From Massariosphaeria phaeospora (Eukaryota; Ascomycota; Dothideomycetes; Pleosporales), in the NCBI GenBank assembly GCA_011032825.1, contig JAADJZ010000004.1:1860001-1924000 (forward strand): a stretch of 64,000 nucleotides of DNA. The letters are read 5' to 3'. Below, one piece after another: positions 34,585 to 46,847 of the stretch (position 1 is the first letter of the stretch; each line of letters opens with the position of its first letter). Position numbers and translations under genes: made by a program. The notes under the pieces were generated by a model, which had not been told where the DNA came from, searched no databases, and saw nothing but the letters and a program-made list of their open reading frames with translations.

Positions 34585-37290
34585 ACATTAACAACGTGCT
34601 TATCTACTCTAACAGAAGCTAGAAAGACTACTGCTAGAGAGTTAAAAAGATTGTTTAGAAACTCTAAAACGCTAGCTTGCACTTCGATATTAAAAAATTA
34701 GAGTTTAAGGTTACAAAAACTAAGTATCTTGGCTTTATTATTAAAGTTGGAAAAAGTATTAGCATAGATCTAAAAAAAGTACGGGCAATTTTCGAGTAAA
34801 AGGCGCTGGCTTTAGTTAAAAAAATACGAAGCTTCGTTGGCTTTGCAAATTTTTACAGGCAATTTATACGCAATTTTTCTGCTATTGTTTTCTCGCTAAC
34901 GAAGTTAACGGGCAAAAGCTGCAAGTTTAGCTAAAGCTAAAAGCAACAAAGAGCGTTTAATACGCTAAAAAAGAAATTCATGTCTAGCCCGTTGCTAGCC
35001 TATTTTGACTTAAACTTAGATACGGCGATTGAAGCGAACGCTTCTAGATACGCTACAAGCAGCGCTCTTTTACAAAAAGCCAAAGACAATATGTAACACG
35101 CAGTAGCTTACTACTTTGCAAAAAACTCTCTAGCAGAGTCTAATTATACGATCTACAACAAAAAGCTGCTAGCAGTAATTAAGTGCATTGAGAAATAAAA
35201 GTCTAAGCTAAAAGTAGTTTTCAAAATTACGGTTTATATAGACTACAAAAACCTGCTGTATTTTACAACTACTCGCTTGCTTACAAAGCAGCACGTCCGC
35301 TAGGCAAACATTTTTTTTAAATACAACCTAGAGTTTGTGTACCGCCTAGGCGCGGCAAACAAACAAGCGAACGCTCTCTTCTAAAAAGAGCAAGACTTTT
35401 TTCAAAATAAAAAGAACCTTTGCTTCTAAAGTCGCTATTTCTAACTTCTCAAACCAACGGGCGTTTCTAATGAAAGCGATATTACAGAAAATACACTTAG
35501 CGTTATACACGCTTTCTTTGCTCAAACTTTCGCAGCCTAGGCTGCTACGGTGCTAGCTATTTTTAAAGCCAATGTTCCGCAAGATATCGAGGATGCTAAG
35601 AAAAGTTTTACTCTTCTAAAGAAAGACGCTACTGCAATTTTCGAAGATGCAAAGATTAAAAAAAGCGTTCTAACTCTAAATACTGCTTATAAAGAAAAGA
35701 ATGTAGGCCTACAAAAGAATATTCTCGCTTAGAATAACAAAACTAGAGAGAAAATAACGCTAGACGAGCTCTAGCAGAGAAGCGTTGTAGAGAACGAAAT
35801 CTACAAAGGCGCTTTTAACGCGGTGCAAAATAGCTTTCTTAAAAAGAGCACTCGCCGGAAATTTCTACTAGAATTAAATTTAAAAGCTTTACTAGCAAAC
35901 TGCGGCGCTAACGGCGGTAAACTTCTCTACTAAAGAAAAAAGTAAGTGCCAAAGACGCACTATTTATGCACGAAACTAATTTCTAGAGTACACGACTTTT
36001 CTGTTGCTAGGCACCTAGAAAAAGAGAATACGTATAATATTCTCAAACAAGAGTTTTTTAGCTAGGGATGAGTTTTGATATATAGTAATACATCGCGAAT
36101 TGTAACGCTTGCAAACGAGCAAAACCGTAGAGAAAGCTTAAAAGCAGATTTCTACGCTCGCTACTAGTTCTGGACCGCATGTAAAAAGAACTTTTTATAG
36201 ACTTTATAACAAAACTCTTTAAAAGCAACAGCTGCACTAATTTTCTTGTTATTACAAACTAACTTAGCAAAGACATAATTTTAGTCTTAATAGCCTAGAT
36301 AGACGCAAAATCTGTAGCTACAGTTTTTCTTAACAAAGTAGTAGCTTACTACTAGCTTCTAAACGCAATTGTTTCAAACAGAGAATCTCAATTTGTAAGA
36401 AACTTTTAGAGAATTTTGTGCAAAAAACTTAAAATCGTGCAGCGCCTCTTAACAGCGTTTTACCTAAAAACAAACGAGGCTACAAAGAAAGCGAATTTAA
36501 TAATTAAATTCGTTCTTCGCTTTTTTGTAGATTAGAACTAAAAGAACTAGGCAGCGCTGTGCTCGATAGTCTAAATCGCTATCTAAGGCAAAGAAGCGGT
36601 TTTTACAAAAGTCAGCTCGTTTTTCTTACAACATAGTTACAAAATAAACTTAATCTAGTTTAAAGCTAATAAAACTGCGGACGCTTTGCACTAGAACTTT
36701 TTTAACCTAGTCTAGAGCGCCTCAGACATAGCGCGGAAAATTAAAGAAGTAGTTAACTTCGCTTAGGCGGCGATAGCTGAAGCTTAACAAAAGCAAAAAA
36801 AATAAGCAAACAAACACCGCAAGGAAGCGCCTATTCTGCAGGTAGAAAACAAAGTTTAGCTGCAATATAGTAAACAGCTCTCTAACAGCTGCCCTAGCAA
36901 GAAACTTAACTAGAAGAATAGCAAGTTCTTCGTACTAAAAGTTAAATCTGCAGCTAACGTCCGCCTAGACACGCTGCCTAAGATTAATCCAATTTTTTCT
37001 ATAAACTAGCTAAGGCTTGCGGCAAGCAACTTTTTTAACAGCTAAGTTATTACAAACTAGCGCCTAGCTAGCATCTAAATCGAGAGAGCAGCGAAATACC
37101 TCGTTAAAAGTATTACAGCAAAGCAACGAAAGAAAGTTAAAAAAAGCTAGCGAAAGCAATACTAAGTAAAATAAGTTAAGTACAATTAAGAAACTTAAGA
37201 GCCTGTTAAAAATCTTAGAAATACAGAAGCCTTGTTAGTTTAGAAAAACGCTTTAGCACTCTACTAGAACAACGACGGACAGCTCTCTTA
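34585..37290 (+). pseudogene. rest of pol of element B
   Basis: Continues the reverse transcriptase from the A2 insertion, then RNase H (VAYYFAKNSLAESNYTIYNK), integrase and a weak chromodomain. An open piece remains at 35550-35732. Confidence 0.8.
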
Positions 37291-37379
37291 AGGCTTCGTG
37301 TTAGAAAATCTAATCTCTAAGACAACCAAACGCTAAAACCGCAAATAAACGTCGCCGCTAGAGAACGAGAAAGCGAGAA

Positions 37380-38752
37380 AAATTTTACTTTTCGCTGTTA
37401 GCAATACTTATTTAAAGATTTTACTTGTTACAAGCACAGTATGTTTAAAAACTTAGTTTAAAATTCATTAGGCAAAGAGTATCTCAAGTAGAAACGCTTT
37501 AGCAGAAACGCCCTAGCAGTCTAGCTAACTAGCAAAAAAAAAATCTACATATCAACGTTTTTATTTTAAAAAAAAAAAACCAACGCGTTACCTACTCTAG
37601 CGCTAAAACTCTTACTGTTATTCTAGCTTAAGTTTATGCTAGTAAACGCAAAAGTAGTTTTAAACGCGCTACAAAAAAGTTCAGCTTGCGAACTAAATAG
37701 TTAAAAGTTACGACTACTTAAAGCAGCAAGCTAGTTAAAAGCACTAACAACCTAGTTAAAGCTACTTGCAAAAGTTTCATTTTAAAACAATATTAACAGC
37801 AGACTTAACTAGAACTAGTTAAAAAACTTACTACACAAGTTAGCATGCTAACGACATTCTTAAACACGACTTTAAAACTTTTAATCGCTTTAATATGCTA
37901 GACAGTTAAGACCTTAACGAGCAGAAACAAGCGATTAACGTGGAAATGTTTACTAGCAGCTACTTCTTTCGCTTCTATACGCGCAATCTCTATTTTAAGC
38001 TTAAAAAGTATAGCCTAGACAACGTTGTTTATTTTCGTTAGCGTTACTTTAAAACTAAGCAGGTTGTTAACGAGGTTAAGCTTAAGCGCAAGAATGTCGT
38101 TAATATCAGCATAAAAGTTAAACGGAATCTAAAAAGTTAAAAAAGAACTAACAAGTAGGGCACTAGAACTTACTAGACAATATAACACATAAGCGTTATA
38201 ACAAGTAAAGCAAGTTATCTTAAAGCCGCGCTTAAGAGGCATTATGCAGAGCTTAAAGTAGTAATTCATGTTTTCTACGCAACAAGCGTAAAAAGTCTAA
38301 GCTTCACAGACAAGCGCGTAATCTTTCGAGTTACTTTTTTTTTAAGTTGCTTTTTGCTTTTTCTTTGCAGGCAGCGGAAACGCGACTGGCTGCTTATTAG
38401 CAAAGCTAACATTACTAACTTTTAAATTAACAAGAGCTTTAACTTTACGCTAACGCTTTAACCGGCGCGACGTAAAAACAAGCGTAAACGAGCTAGCCAA
38501 CGCAAACAGCTTTTTTAGAGTAGTATTCTTTTTTACTATAATAAAGCAGGAGCTGCGAAAACGCGCGAAAAGCGAGGACAGCAAAGCAAAAGCTGCAAAA
38601 AAAGTAGCTAAAAAGTTTGTAGTTAAGGGAAAAAGCTTATAACAAGTGCAGGCAGCTTTAGTCGCTACCTCGCTAAAGCAAAAATTCTTCGAAGAATTTT
38701 TCTAAAAGCTTAAGCGTTTTTGTGTTTACTCTAACAAACGCAAAAAAGCTTA
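37380..38752 (+). other. extra 3' region of element B, possible additional ORF
   Basis: About 1.37 kb between the chromodomain and the right LTR with no counterpart in A1/A2. Part (about 37,960-38,560) can be followed as protein-like sequence interrupted by few stops, rich in Lys/Arg. A hydrophobic segment, FFLSCFLLFLC, lies at about 38,335-38,370. It could be an additional ORF of this element, a captured gene or untranslated sequence. Confidence 0.4.
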
Positions 38753-38963
38753 TGTAATAGGCAGATGCTTAATAGAATGCCTTAGCTGCTAGGCCTTAGT
38801 TAAAGCAATCTCGTACGAGATTGCTTCGCTAACTTCTAGCTAAGCTTTGACGAATTCCAGCGTAGCGCAGAAAGTATAAAAGGCTCTTTTATCTTATAAA
38901 TAAAACTGCATCAATTTATTACTTTCTACATTGAAACTTGCTTACCCTAGCAATCTCCTTACA
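38753..38963 (+). repeat. right LTR of element B
   Basis: 211 bp, same length as the left LTR, followed by TATAT. Confidence 0.88.
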
Positions 38964-39073
38964 TATATAGAGCTAAAATAAGCTGTTTTGCGCTAGAATA
39001 AAGTAGTTTTGGTAGGAGCTTAGCAAAAGTGTTTTGCGAACTCGTGTAGCTTAACTACTCGTAAAGTACGTTA

Positions 39074-41640
39074 GAAAAGCTAGTAATACTAATTGCGCTG
39101 TACCTACGATTTTACCTCGCAAGCGTTGCTACAATTTCTAAGTATTATACATAATAAACAAACAAGAATAATAACAACAGCAAGCTACTTAAGTTTTACG
39201 CAAAGAAACCGTCTAACTTTATAGCAACTAGAAAAACTACTTTTAAAAACAATAACACGTTCTACTAAAACAAGCTTAAGACATTCAAAATACGCAATTG
39301 AAACTACGAGTTTAAACAAGCGAAGATAGCAAAAATTGCTAAATATATACAAACTATAGTATTGCTTTATCTAGCATACTATAGCTTTACTATTAGCAAC
39401 TTTTTGCAAGTATAAGTTGCAAACTTAGCAGCAACCGCAAGCGTTAATAACGAAAAAAAAAGAAACAAGCGAATAATCAATATGAAGCTGCTATTAAACA
39501 AAAAAAAAATCTATCTTATTAGAACGTTTAGCTAATAGAATTTAACTAAGTAGTTACTAAAAGCAAAGCTCTAAGAATACCAAACTGCTTTAGTAAGCAA
39601 TATACTAAAAACGATTTTAATTAAGTAGTTAATAAGATTATACTGCAATAAACTGCTGCTTTCATGCAAAGCAAGCTCCAAGATTCAACAGTTAAAACAA
39701 AGAAAATAATTAAGTAATACTAAAAGTACTTTGTAATTAAACACTTACTTAAAACAAGAACTACTAAAGCAGCGTTTGCAGCAAGCAAACCTACATTAAA
39801 TAGCAAAAAAGCAATAATACTACTATAAAGAAAAATAATTTAGCTTGCAGCAAAAGCCGTAGAAAAAGCCGAAGCAAAAAAAATAGCTAGAAAAAACAAG
39901 ATACAAGAAAATACAAGATTTGTAACTAGCTATATAAGCTATTAGCGTGCTAGTACGCTTATTCTAAGTTAGCACTTAAATAGTAAACGCTAAGCGAACT
40001 TTTGCTAGCAATGTCAAAGCAAAAACTTAAAAACAGTACTAATTAAAAAAAAAAGTAAAGAGCTTAAAGAAGCAACGATTAAAAGCGCTTTGTATTAAGC
40101 AAAAATAGTTAAGTACTTTAGTAAGTAAAACAATAGATTAACTAAAGCGCTAAAACATAGACTAGATTAATTTAACAATACTTAACGCTTTATTTATAGC
40201 GAAGTAGTTTAGGTATCTACTTTATAAAGCAAGCGTACATTTTCAATTTAAGTAGCACGTGCTACGTTAGTAATATACTTAAGTAATTTACTTAAGTTTA
40301 AGCGCTGTTACTTAGAAACTTTCTATAGACAAGTAATACAAAAGTTTAAATTAAAGCATATAGCACAATTAACTTGCAAGTTAAAAGCAAAGGCTTAAAG
40401 CAAACTCTACGCTTGCGCAACGTTGCTTTTTGCTTTAACTTTTGTTATAGCTTTGTTTTATTTAGAGTACTCTAACAGCAAAGCTTGTAGTAGAATACTA
40501 AAGTTCACTTAACAATTCTGCAACGCGTAGACAATACGTTGATTACTACGTTACACAAAAAGCACGACTAATAGGTTATTAAAAACAAAGCTAGTAAAGC
40601 TGTTTTTGCTATACAGCTAAATTAAACTATAACGCAAAGTAAATTTACTATACTTTAAAGTATAAGAAAAAAGTTTCTACTTAAAATCTAGTATAAGCGA
40701 ATAAGCTACTTAAAACTTTAAGCTTTATAGCATCTAGTGTAGCAATTTAAAAAAGTAAAAATTGTTAAAGTACTTGTAGTTAAGTGTAACGCTTGCGGCA
40801 TATTAAAGTTAAAGCGCAAAATCTAGCATACACTCTAGGTTAACACTAAGAGCTTTAAAAAGCAAATTGCAATTAATTTTTATAACTATAAGCTAAAAAG
40901 TACAACGAAAAAAAAAAAGTTAAATGCTAATTACTTGTCGTGTAATACGTTTTATATAGAACTATTACTTTACAAACAATTGCACAGCTTAATTAATTAT
41001 TAAATTACTTAAAAAGCACTACGCCTTTATGCTAAATTAGTATAAAATTACGCTAAAAGTAATTAAAAGCAATAACGAAATAGTAGTAAAACTAGAGGTA
41101 TACTAATAGATAAAAGCAAAAAAGCACGTGTTAAGCTTTTTGCTTCTAATACTTAAGCGAAGAATAGTAAAGCTAAGCGCTTAAAAAGTGTAGTAAAAAG
41201 AAAAAGCCGCGCAATGCGACTTTACGCTAATCTACTTTAAAACTTTTAACTTAAAATCGCTCGAACCGCTGCGTACTTATACAATTAAAATTCAAAATAC
41301 ACAAATCGCTAGCAATTGCTATACAAAGCTTTCTTTACTACTATTGCTTTTTAAAGTAGAATTGCTACGTTACTACGCAAGTTGAAATTATTGCACCTAC
41401 AAGCATATAAATGCAACGCGTTTACAATAATAGATAATACAAAGCAAAGCAAAAAGCGTTTGCAAAAGTTTAACTTAAAAGCTTAAATAAAATACTTAGT
41501 AGAGTATTAATTTACAAATATCTACAAAGTGTAGGTTCTATTTATAAGCAAAGTAGTTAGTACTCGCAATATTACTTTTAATAAAGAAATAGTGTTTAAT
41601 AGAAAAAAAAAATAATAAACAATTTAATGCATAGTACTAT
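39074..41640 (+). pseudogene. Copia element E gag and integrase region
   Basis: Continues element E after pogo element C. Gag-like Lys/Asn-rich sequence to about 40,500, then integrase features (about 40,790-41,460). Many stops. The domain call rests on order and short motifs only. Confidence 0.55.
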
Positions 41641-41641
41641 T

Positions 41642-41852
41642 TGTAATAAGCGAATGCTTAATAGAATGCTTTAGCTGCTAGGTCTTAGTTAGAGCAATTT
41701 CGTACGAGATTGCTTCGCTAACTTTTAGCTAAGCTTTAACGAATTCTAGCGTAGCGTAGAAAGTATAAAAAGCTCTTTTATCTTAAAAATAAAACTGCAT
41801 TAATTTATTACTTTTTATATTAAAACCTGCTTACTTTGGCAATTTCTTTACA
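41642..41852 (+). repeat. solo LTR of family B, plus orientation
   Basis: 211 bp matching the B LTR, flanked by CTATT at 41637-41641 and 41853-41857. No internal element sequence, so it was probably left by LTR-LTR recombination. Confidence 0.88.
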
Positions 41853-42119
41853 CTATTAAAAAAATAGCGAAGTAAGTAAAAATAGTTGAATTGCTACTAA
41901 TACTAAACGCATATTAAAATAAGCATAAAACACTTTACAAAAATAAAACAATTTAAAAAGCGCTAAATACAAATAAGCTCTAACTGTTTTAAAATAAAAT
42001 AAAAGTAGTTGCGTATTCTACGCTTTCTAAAACACTACTGCTAGTAGTAATGCTAGCTTAAATATTAACTAATTGTGTAGAAAAATGCAATCTCTAGACT
42101 TTTCTTAGTGCAAATCTCG

Positions 42120-42520
42120 CTTAAACAAGACTTTAAAAGTAGCTAAAACAAGCTTAAACAAAATTCTAAGAACAGCTAAAGCAAGCTTAAACAAAATTCT
42201 AAAAATAGCTAAAGCAAGCTCAAACAAAATTCTAAGAACAACTAGAGCTAAATTAGAAAAACTTTCGCTTAAACTGTAAAACGTTAAAAGTTCCTAGTTA
42301 TTAAAACTAGTTAAGCTTTCGTTTGATATTAAAAGTTTTTAGTTACTAAAACTAGTTGAGTTTTTGTCTAGACTCTAAAGCGTTGCTAGAACTTAACAAA
42401 CTAAATAAAACGTTAAAAACTTTTAGTTATTAAAATTAGTTAAGCGTACGTTAGACGTTGAAAGTTTCTAGTTATTAAAACTAGTTAAGCTTTCGTTACA
42501 ACTAATACAAACTTTTTAAG
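42120..42520 (+). repeat. tandem repeats in the Copia integrase-RT linker
   Basis: First, about four copies of a roughly 33-bp unit containing AAGCTTAAACAAAATTCTAA (about 42,120-42,245). Then about four diverged copies of a unit containing TTTTAGTTATTAAAACTAGTTAA at varied spacing (about 42,285-42,500). They lie where Copia polyproteins have a variable linker. Confidence 0.65.
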
Positions 42521-42959
42521 TTAATTCTTCGTTTAGAATACAAAACGTTGAAAAATCTCTAAGCAGCTACTTTTATAGCAGTAATAAAAGCAAGCAATAT
42601 TTAAAAAGTAAATAAAGAAACTTTAAATAAAGCAAAGCTCAAACGCATGCTTTGTACTAGCAAAATACTCTATTAAAGTAAGCTACTACTAAAGCTACTT
42701 TTGAATAGCTTGCAAAAAGATTATCTAATGTATAACTTTTTTAAAAAAGCTAAGAAAATACACTTTAAAAGCTACAAGCAAATAAAATTATAAGTAGAGT
42801 TCTTCGTTAAAAAAGCGAAGCTAAATAGTTACTAAATTCTCAATTCGATGTAGGTGTATACCTACAAGTTTAATAAGTACTATTAATTTTAAAAGTGCAA
42901 AGCGCGTTTAGTTGTAAAAAGTAATTAGTAAAAAAGCGTTACTACTTAAGAAACCTACG

Positions 42960-44460
42960 TAGCAACTTTTGCTAGTTAATTATTTCAAATGCTTACAACA
43001 ATTGCTGCTCGATTTAATTTTAAGCTTAAACAATTTAACTTTACAAATACTTTTGTTAATGCAGATATTAACAAAAGCGTTTACATAAAAATGCTAAGAA
43101 GTTATAAAAAGCTAAATACTATGTTGCAACTTAAAAAAGCGCTTTATAGCTTTCAAATTTTTTTGCTACTTTAGCAACGTTACTTTATAGCTTATTTTGC
43201 TATACTTAGTTTTAAAGCAGTGCTCTACAAGCTATGTTGCATAATTAAAAACAAAGTATTTATTTTCTTTTACGTTAATAACATTATTTTTGTTTATTTA
43301 AAAAGTAAAGAGAACGCTGCTAAGAAAGTAGTTTAAAAGCTAAAGCAAAAGTATACTCTTACTATGTAAGAGAATTGCTAGAGTAAGCAGGTTTCAATGT
43401 AAAAAGTAATAAATTGATGCAGTTTTATTTATAAGATAAAAGAGCCTTTTATACCTTTTGCGCTACGCTGGAATTCGTCGAAGCTTAGCCGAAAGTTAGC
43501 GAGGCAATTTCGTACGAGATTGCTCTAACCGAAGCCTAGCGGCTAAGGCATTCCATTGGGCATCCGCTTATTACATACTAAAAGCAAAGATCTACAGTAG
43601 TTTCTAAAGCTTAAAGTAATTTAAAACTGCGATTAAAAGAAATCTAGCCTTTACAAGCTACTTACGTTAAAAAAACTACTTAACTTGTAACTAACAAAGA
43701 AACTAGGCATAATACACTAATAGCTAGAGTCAAACTTACTTTTAAGGAAAAATTCGCATTTTCTTTAAAAATTAATTTCTATTAAAGAAAAATAAAATTA
43801 CTACTATTTGCTATAGTTAATACTTACTTAGATATTGCTTTTGCTATTTTACGCCTAGCTCGCTACTTTACGAATTCTAGAAAAACGCACTAAGTTGCTG
43901 CAAACTAAGTATTTTTGTACTTAAAATTAACTTACACCTAACAATACATTAGATCGCAAGAGTTTTTAAAGCTATATTATTAAACTATTTAAAAAACTCG
44001 TTGCATAGAGAACTAACAAATAGAACACTATTACTACGTTAACTACTAAAACTAAGCTACTTACTCTTTTGTAGGTAGCTAAAATAGCTATGTTTACTTA
44101 AATGCTTGCTACTAAGCTCTAAGTTGCTTTTAAAAACTTAACAATTACAATTCAATGCAACAACAAGCAAACAATTTAGCTAATTAACAAAAAGATTTTT
44201 TAACTAATAACAAAACTCTAGCACGTTGATATTTACAGCTACTAGCTAAGGCAAAGAGCAAAAAAAAAAACAATTTAAGTAATATACGTTTTATTAAGAG
44301 AAATATTTGCAAACAAGCTTACAAAATTACTACCTAGCAACAAAATACTTACATTTAGAAACTAAATAAGCTTTTAAAACGTAAAGAAAAGAATACAACT
44401 ACGATTTAGAAAATTCTGCTAAACTTAAAGAAAAACTAAAAGCACTTAACTATATTAAGT
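42960..44460 (+). pseudogene. Copia element E reverse transcriptase and RNase H
   Basis: An open piece at 42989-43174 reads as Copia reverse transcriptase (fingers and palm). The catalytic box follows as FFYVNNIIFVY, with Asn for Asp. Split by a solo LTR at 43365-43575 and continuing to RNase H-like sequence by about 44,460. Confidence 0.8.
43365..43575 (-). repeat. solo LTR of family B, minus orientation, little mutated
   Basis: 211 bp, inverted relative to the other B LTRs, with TACTA at 43360-43364 and 43576-43580. It keeps more C and G than the other copies (for example CCGAAGCC, CCATTGGGCATCC), so it looks younger or less hit by RIP. Confidence 0.88.
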
Positions 44461-44494
44461 TAAACTAGCTCTAAGCGAGTTAAGCCTAAAGAAG

Positions 44495-44668
44495 TGTATT
44501 AAATTAAAAGTAAAATCTAAGAAATATTAGATAAAGCTGCTAAAATACAGCATGTAACTTTCTTGTTTCTAGATAAACTAGCGCGAAAAGCTTTTTTTTG
44601 TTAAAACCTCGTAGAAGCAAAGAACAATAGAATAATAATAAATTATTACAAACCTATTATATCTAACA
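44495..44668 (+). repeat. Copia-type LTR, right copy (element E)
   Basis: About 174 bp, ends ATCTAACA, matching 17124-17298 with scattered transitions and a small indel near its start. Confidence 0.7.
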
Positions 44669-44838
44669 GTATTGTAGGTAGAAAAAGCAAGCTAAATTTT
44701 ACTTTTGCTATTAGACAGTTGCGCGTTTTGTTGTTAAGCTATGTTACGTTAATAAAGAAGTAAGTAGTTTTAGTAGAAACTAATCTACTTAGTAAGTTAA
44801 CTCGCTTAGTAGTAAAATACGTTAGCTTTAAAGTTATA
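44669..44838. other. AT-rich sequence between elements E and D
   Basis: About 170 bp with no recognised feature; probably older repeat sequence. Confidence 0.4.
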
Positions 44839-45623
44839 ACGTTATTTACTACTAAGCAGCGCACTCTACTAAGCAGCGCACTTTACTAAAATTATACTAT
44901 AAGCTATAGTACTATTATAATGCAACTACTACTATCTACTATATTATCTAGTAACAAAGCTAGAATAACTATTGCTATTTGAGCTACGAGATCTAACGCG
45001 TTTTTTTCTTAACGAGCTGCTGCGCGAGCCTATCTAGTGCCTAAAAAAACTCTTAACTATTAAAACTACAAACGAGCTTTACAACGCAATTGCGAGCTTA
45101 ACTGCAAAAGTTTACTACGAGATACAGCTAACAACTTGCGTACTTACTAAAAGCTTAAGCTAGTTAGCAGCAAATAGCTAAACTAGTTTATAAAGCAAAA
45201 AGAAAAAGTTAAAACGCGTTAGACACGATTTAACGATAACAAAAAAAATATATATATAATTTTTAAAGTTATAAACGCGTAGTTTAAGCTTGTAGCTAAC
45301 GTAAAAGAAAAGCATAGCATTCTAGATAAAAATACCTACAATTTAATAAATCTAGTTTTATAGTAGGTATTATAAGTTTCTAGCTTGTTATTACAGCTTT
45401 AAAAAACGTAAGAAATTTAAAATAGTTTAGCTAAGCAATTGTAAGTAAGTTAGTATTATTAGTTGCATCTGCGCTAGTAGGTAAGCGATTTTACTTTTTA
45501 TTATCTACGCTAGTTAAGTTTACGTTTCTACGTAGTACAAAAGCAACTTTATACTTCGCAACTAGGTTCTTACTATTAGTAAAAATAGCTAGACAAATAA
45601 TAAGCTTGAAATTGCGTAGTTTA

Positions 45624-45912
45624 TAAAAAAAAAATTGCTTAGAAAAGCAAGTTCCAAATAAAAAATGTAATAAATTTAATAGAGTTTATCTACAGCGCGG
45701 ACAAAAGAGCTTTATATACTTTATAATTAGTTAGCTTCTAAAGCACCTACGAAGCGCTTTTGAAAGCTATGTAAAAATCTAATACCGCAAAGCTTTCGTT
45801 AACTAGAAACTAGCGAAGCTTTTTTGAGTATTGTCGAAGCTGTTACGTACAGCATTAATAGCTACTAAAGTTCTACAACCAAAGCTTTTTATTAAGCTTC
45901 TAGCTTATTATA
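45624..45912 (-). repeat. solo LTR of family A in element D
   Basis: 289 bp, minus orientation, ends mutated CA to TA. GTTTA on both sides (45619-45623, 45913-45917). Splits the transposase of D. Confidence 0.85.
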
Positions 45913-46847
45913 GTTTAAGTATATTAACGCGTTTACTATGTTGCGTACTATAAAAAGTAGTAAGCTACTAATTTTAAACAGCTATAAAAGCTATAACTCG
46001 CTTGCTTTTTAGAATTACTATATAAAATACAGAATTATTACTTTGTATATATTTCTACACTCGTTGCACTTGCTATAGCTTTTTAACGTAAGCTACTTTT
46101 CGCTGTTAAAACGCGTATATAGTACTAAAAGTATGCTTTTAGCGCGCAAGTTTGTTACTTATATTGCTAAACTAAACTTTTTTACTACGTTTAAAATAGC
46201 TTATTTTAAAACGTTTATAGTAAAAAGCATTAAAAAAGCTTTTAAAAGTGCTAAGCTTGTTCTACACAACTTAGGTGCTATAATATTAAAGCTTAATATA
46301 CGTTTTTATATACTTGTCTAGCTGCTTTAGCAACTTACTATTTAAAAGTCGCAAATACTAAGCAATGCGCGCGAGTTTAAAACTTAATCTACTTTTATTC
46401 GAAGTAGAGTTAGATTGCGCGTTAACTTATTACTAACTTTTATTATTAAGTCGCTGCAAAAGCTTTAAAAAAGCGCGTTAGTAGTAGCTTACAAATATGC
46501 ATTAATAGTTAATAAAATTGCCTAGCTTTGCACTACTGTTGAAGCTGCAACTAAGCGTAATAGTTGTAAACAAAAGTATATCTAGAAAAAAAGTACGCTT
46601 ACAATAAAAGCTAAGGCTAAGTTAGTTATTAAGAGAAGTAGTAGTAAGTAGAAAATAGTTGCAAAGACGTTAGGTAGTAATAGTGTAGCAAGTGTAGTAC
46701 TACGACAATAGCACTATAAAACTTGTAGCAAAGCAAAGCGTAATGCGCGAACCTATAGAGTAGTTGCTTTTAATAATTTTAATAGCTAATAATATACTCT
46801 AGCTTATAGTACGACTTATAGTTGTTAAAATATCGTAGTTTGTACTA

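Larger units (their letters stand above)
25706..38963 (+). mobile_element. Ty3/Gypsy chromodomain retrotransposon B, interrupted by A2
   Basis: 211-bp LTRs (25706-25916, 38753-38963), TGTAATAGGC start and TTACA end, TATAT on both sides. Inserted in pogo element C and itself split by A2. Without A2 it is about 7.29 kb. Plus-strand domains through stops: gag (open piece 26336-26617, CCHC knuckle about 27,260), protease (about 27,540), reverse transcriptase (about 28,190-28,620, resuming at 34,585 with NNVLIYS), RNase H to about 35,400, integrase (about 35,950-36,800), weak chromodomain (about 37,130-37,290). A further 1.3 kb follows before the right LTR. Different family from A1/A2 by LTR and protein sequence, though the LTR start TGTAATAGGC is shared. 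Confidence 0.9.
23948..39071 (+). mobile_element. Fot1/pogo-type DNA transposon (element C), split by element B
   Basis: Near-perfect terminal inverted repeats of about 60 bp (23948-24007 and 39012-39071, starting ACGTACTTTACGAG), flanked by TA. Without element B (25706-38963 plus one TATAT) it is about 1.86 kb, the usual Fot1/pogo size. The transposase reads on the plus strand, through stops, at about 24,030-25,700: recognisable are NTYNFNKTSFIIG, the DDE-region motifs SYNSLAF-QYYKEN and a C-terminal RHNARTCK zinc-knuckle piece. Tc1/mariner superfamily, cut-and-paste mechanism with TA targets. Dead by nonsense changes. Confidence 0.9.
17124..44668 (+). mobile_element. Ty1/Copia retrotransposon (element E), host of the nested insertions
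   Basis: Between two 175-bp TG...CA LTRs, removing all the inserted elements described separately leaves roughly 5.6 kb in Copia order: gag-like sequence (about 39,100-40,500), integrase (about 40,790-41,460, with an AAYLYN...Y-AF pattern), a repeat-rich linker (about 42,100-42,520), reverse transcriptase (42,989-43,330, reading FNFTNTFVNADINKSVYIKM and a mutated YVNNI catalytic box) and RNase H to about 44,460. Order integrase before reverse transcriptase defines Copia. Stops are everywhere, so it is dead. The lack of matching target duplications leaves the left boundary less certain than the right. Confidence 0.75.
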
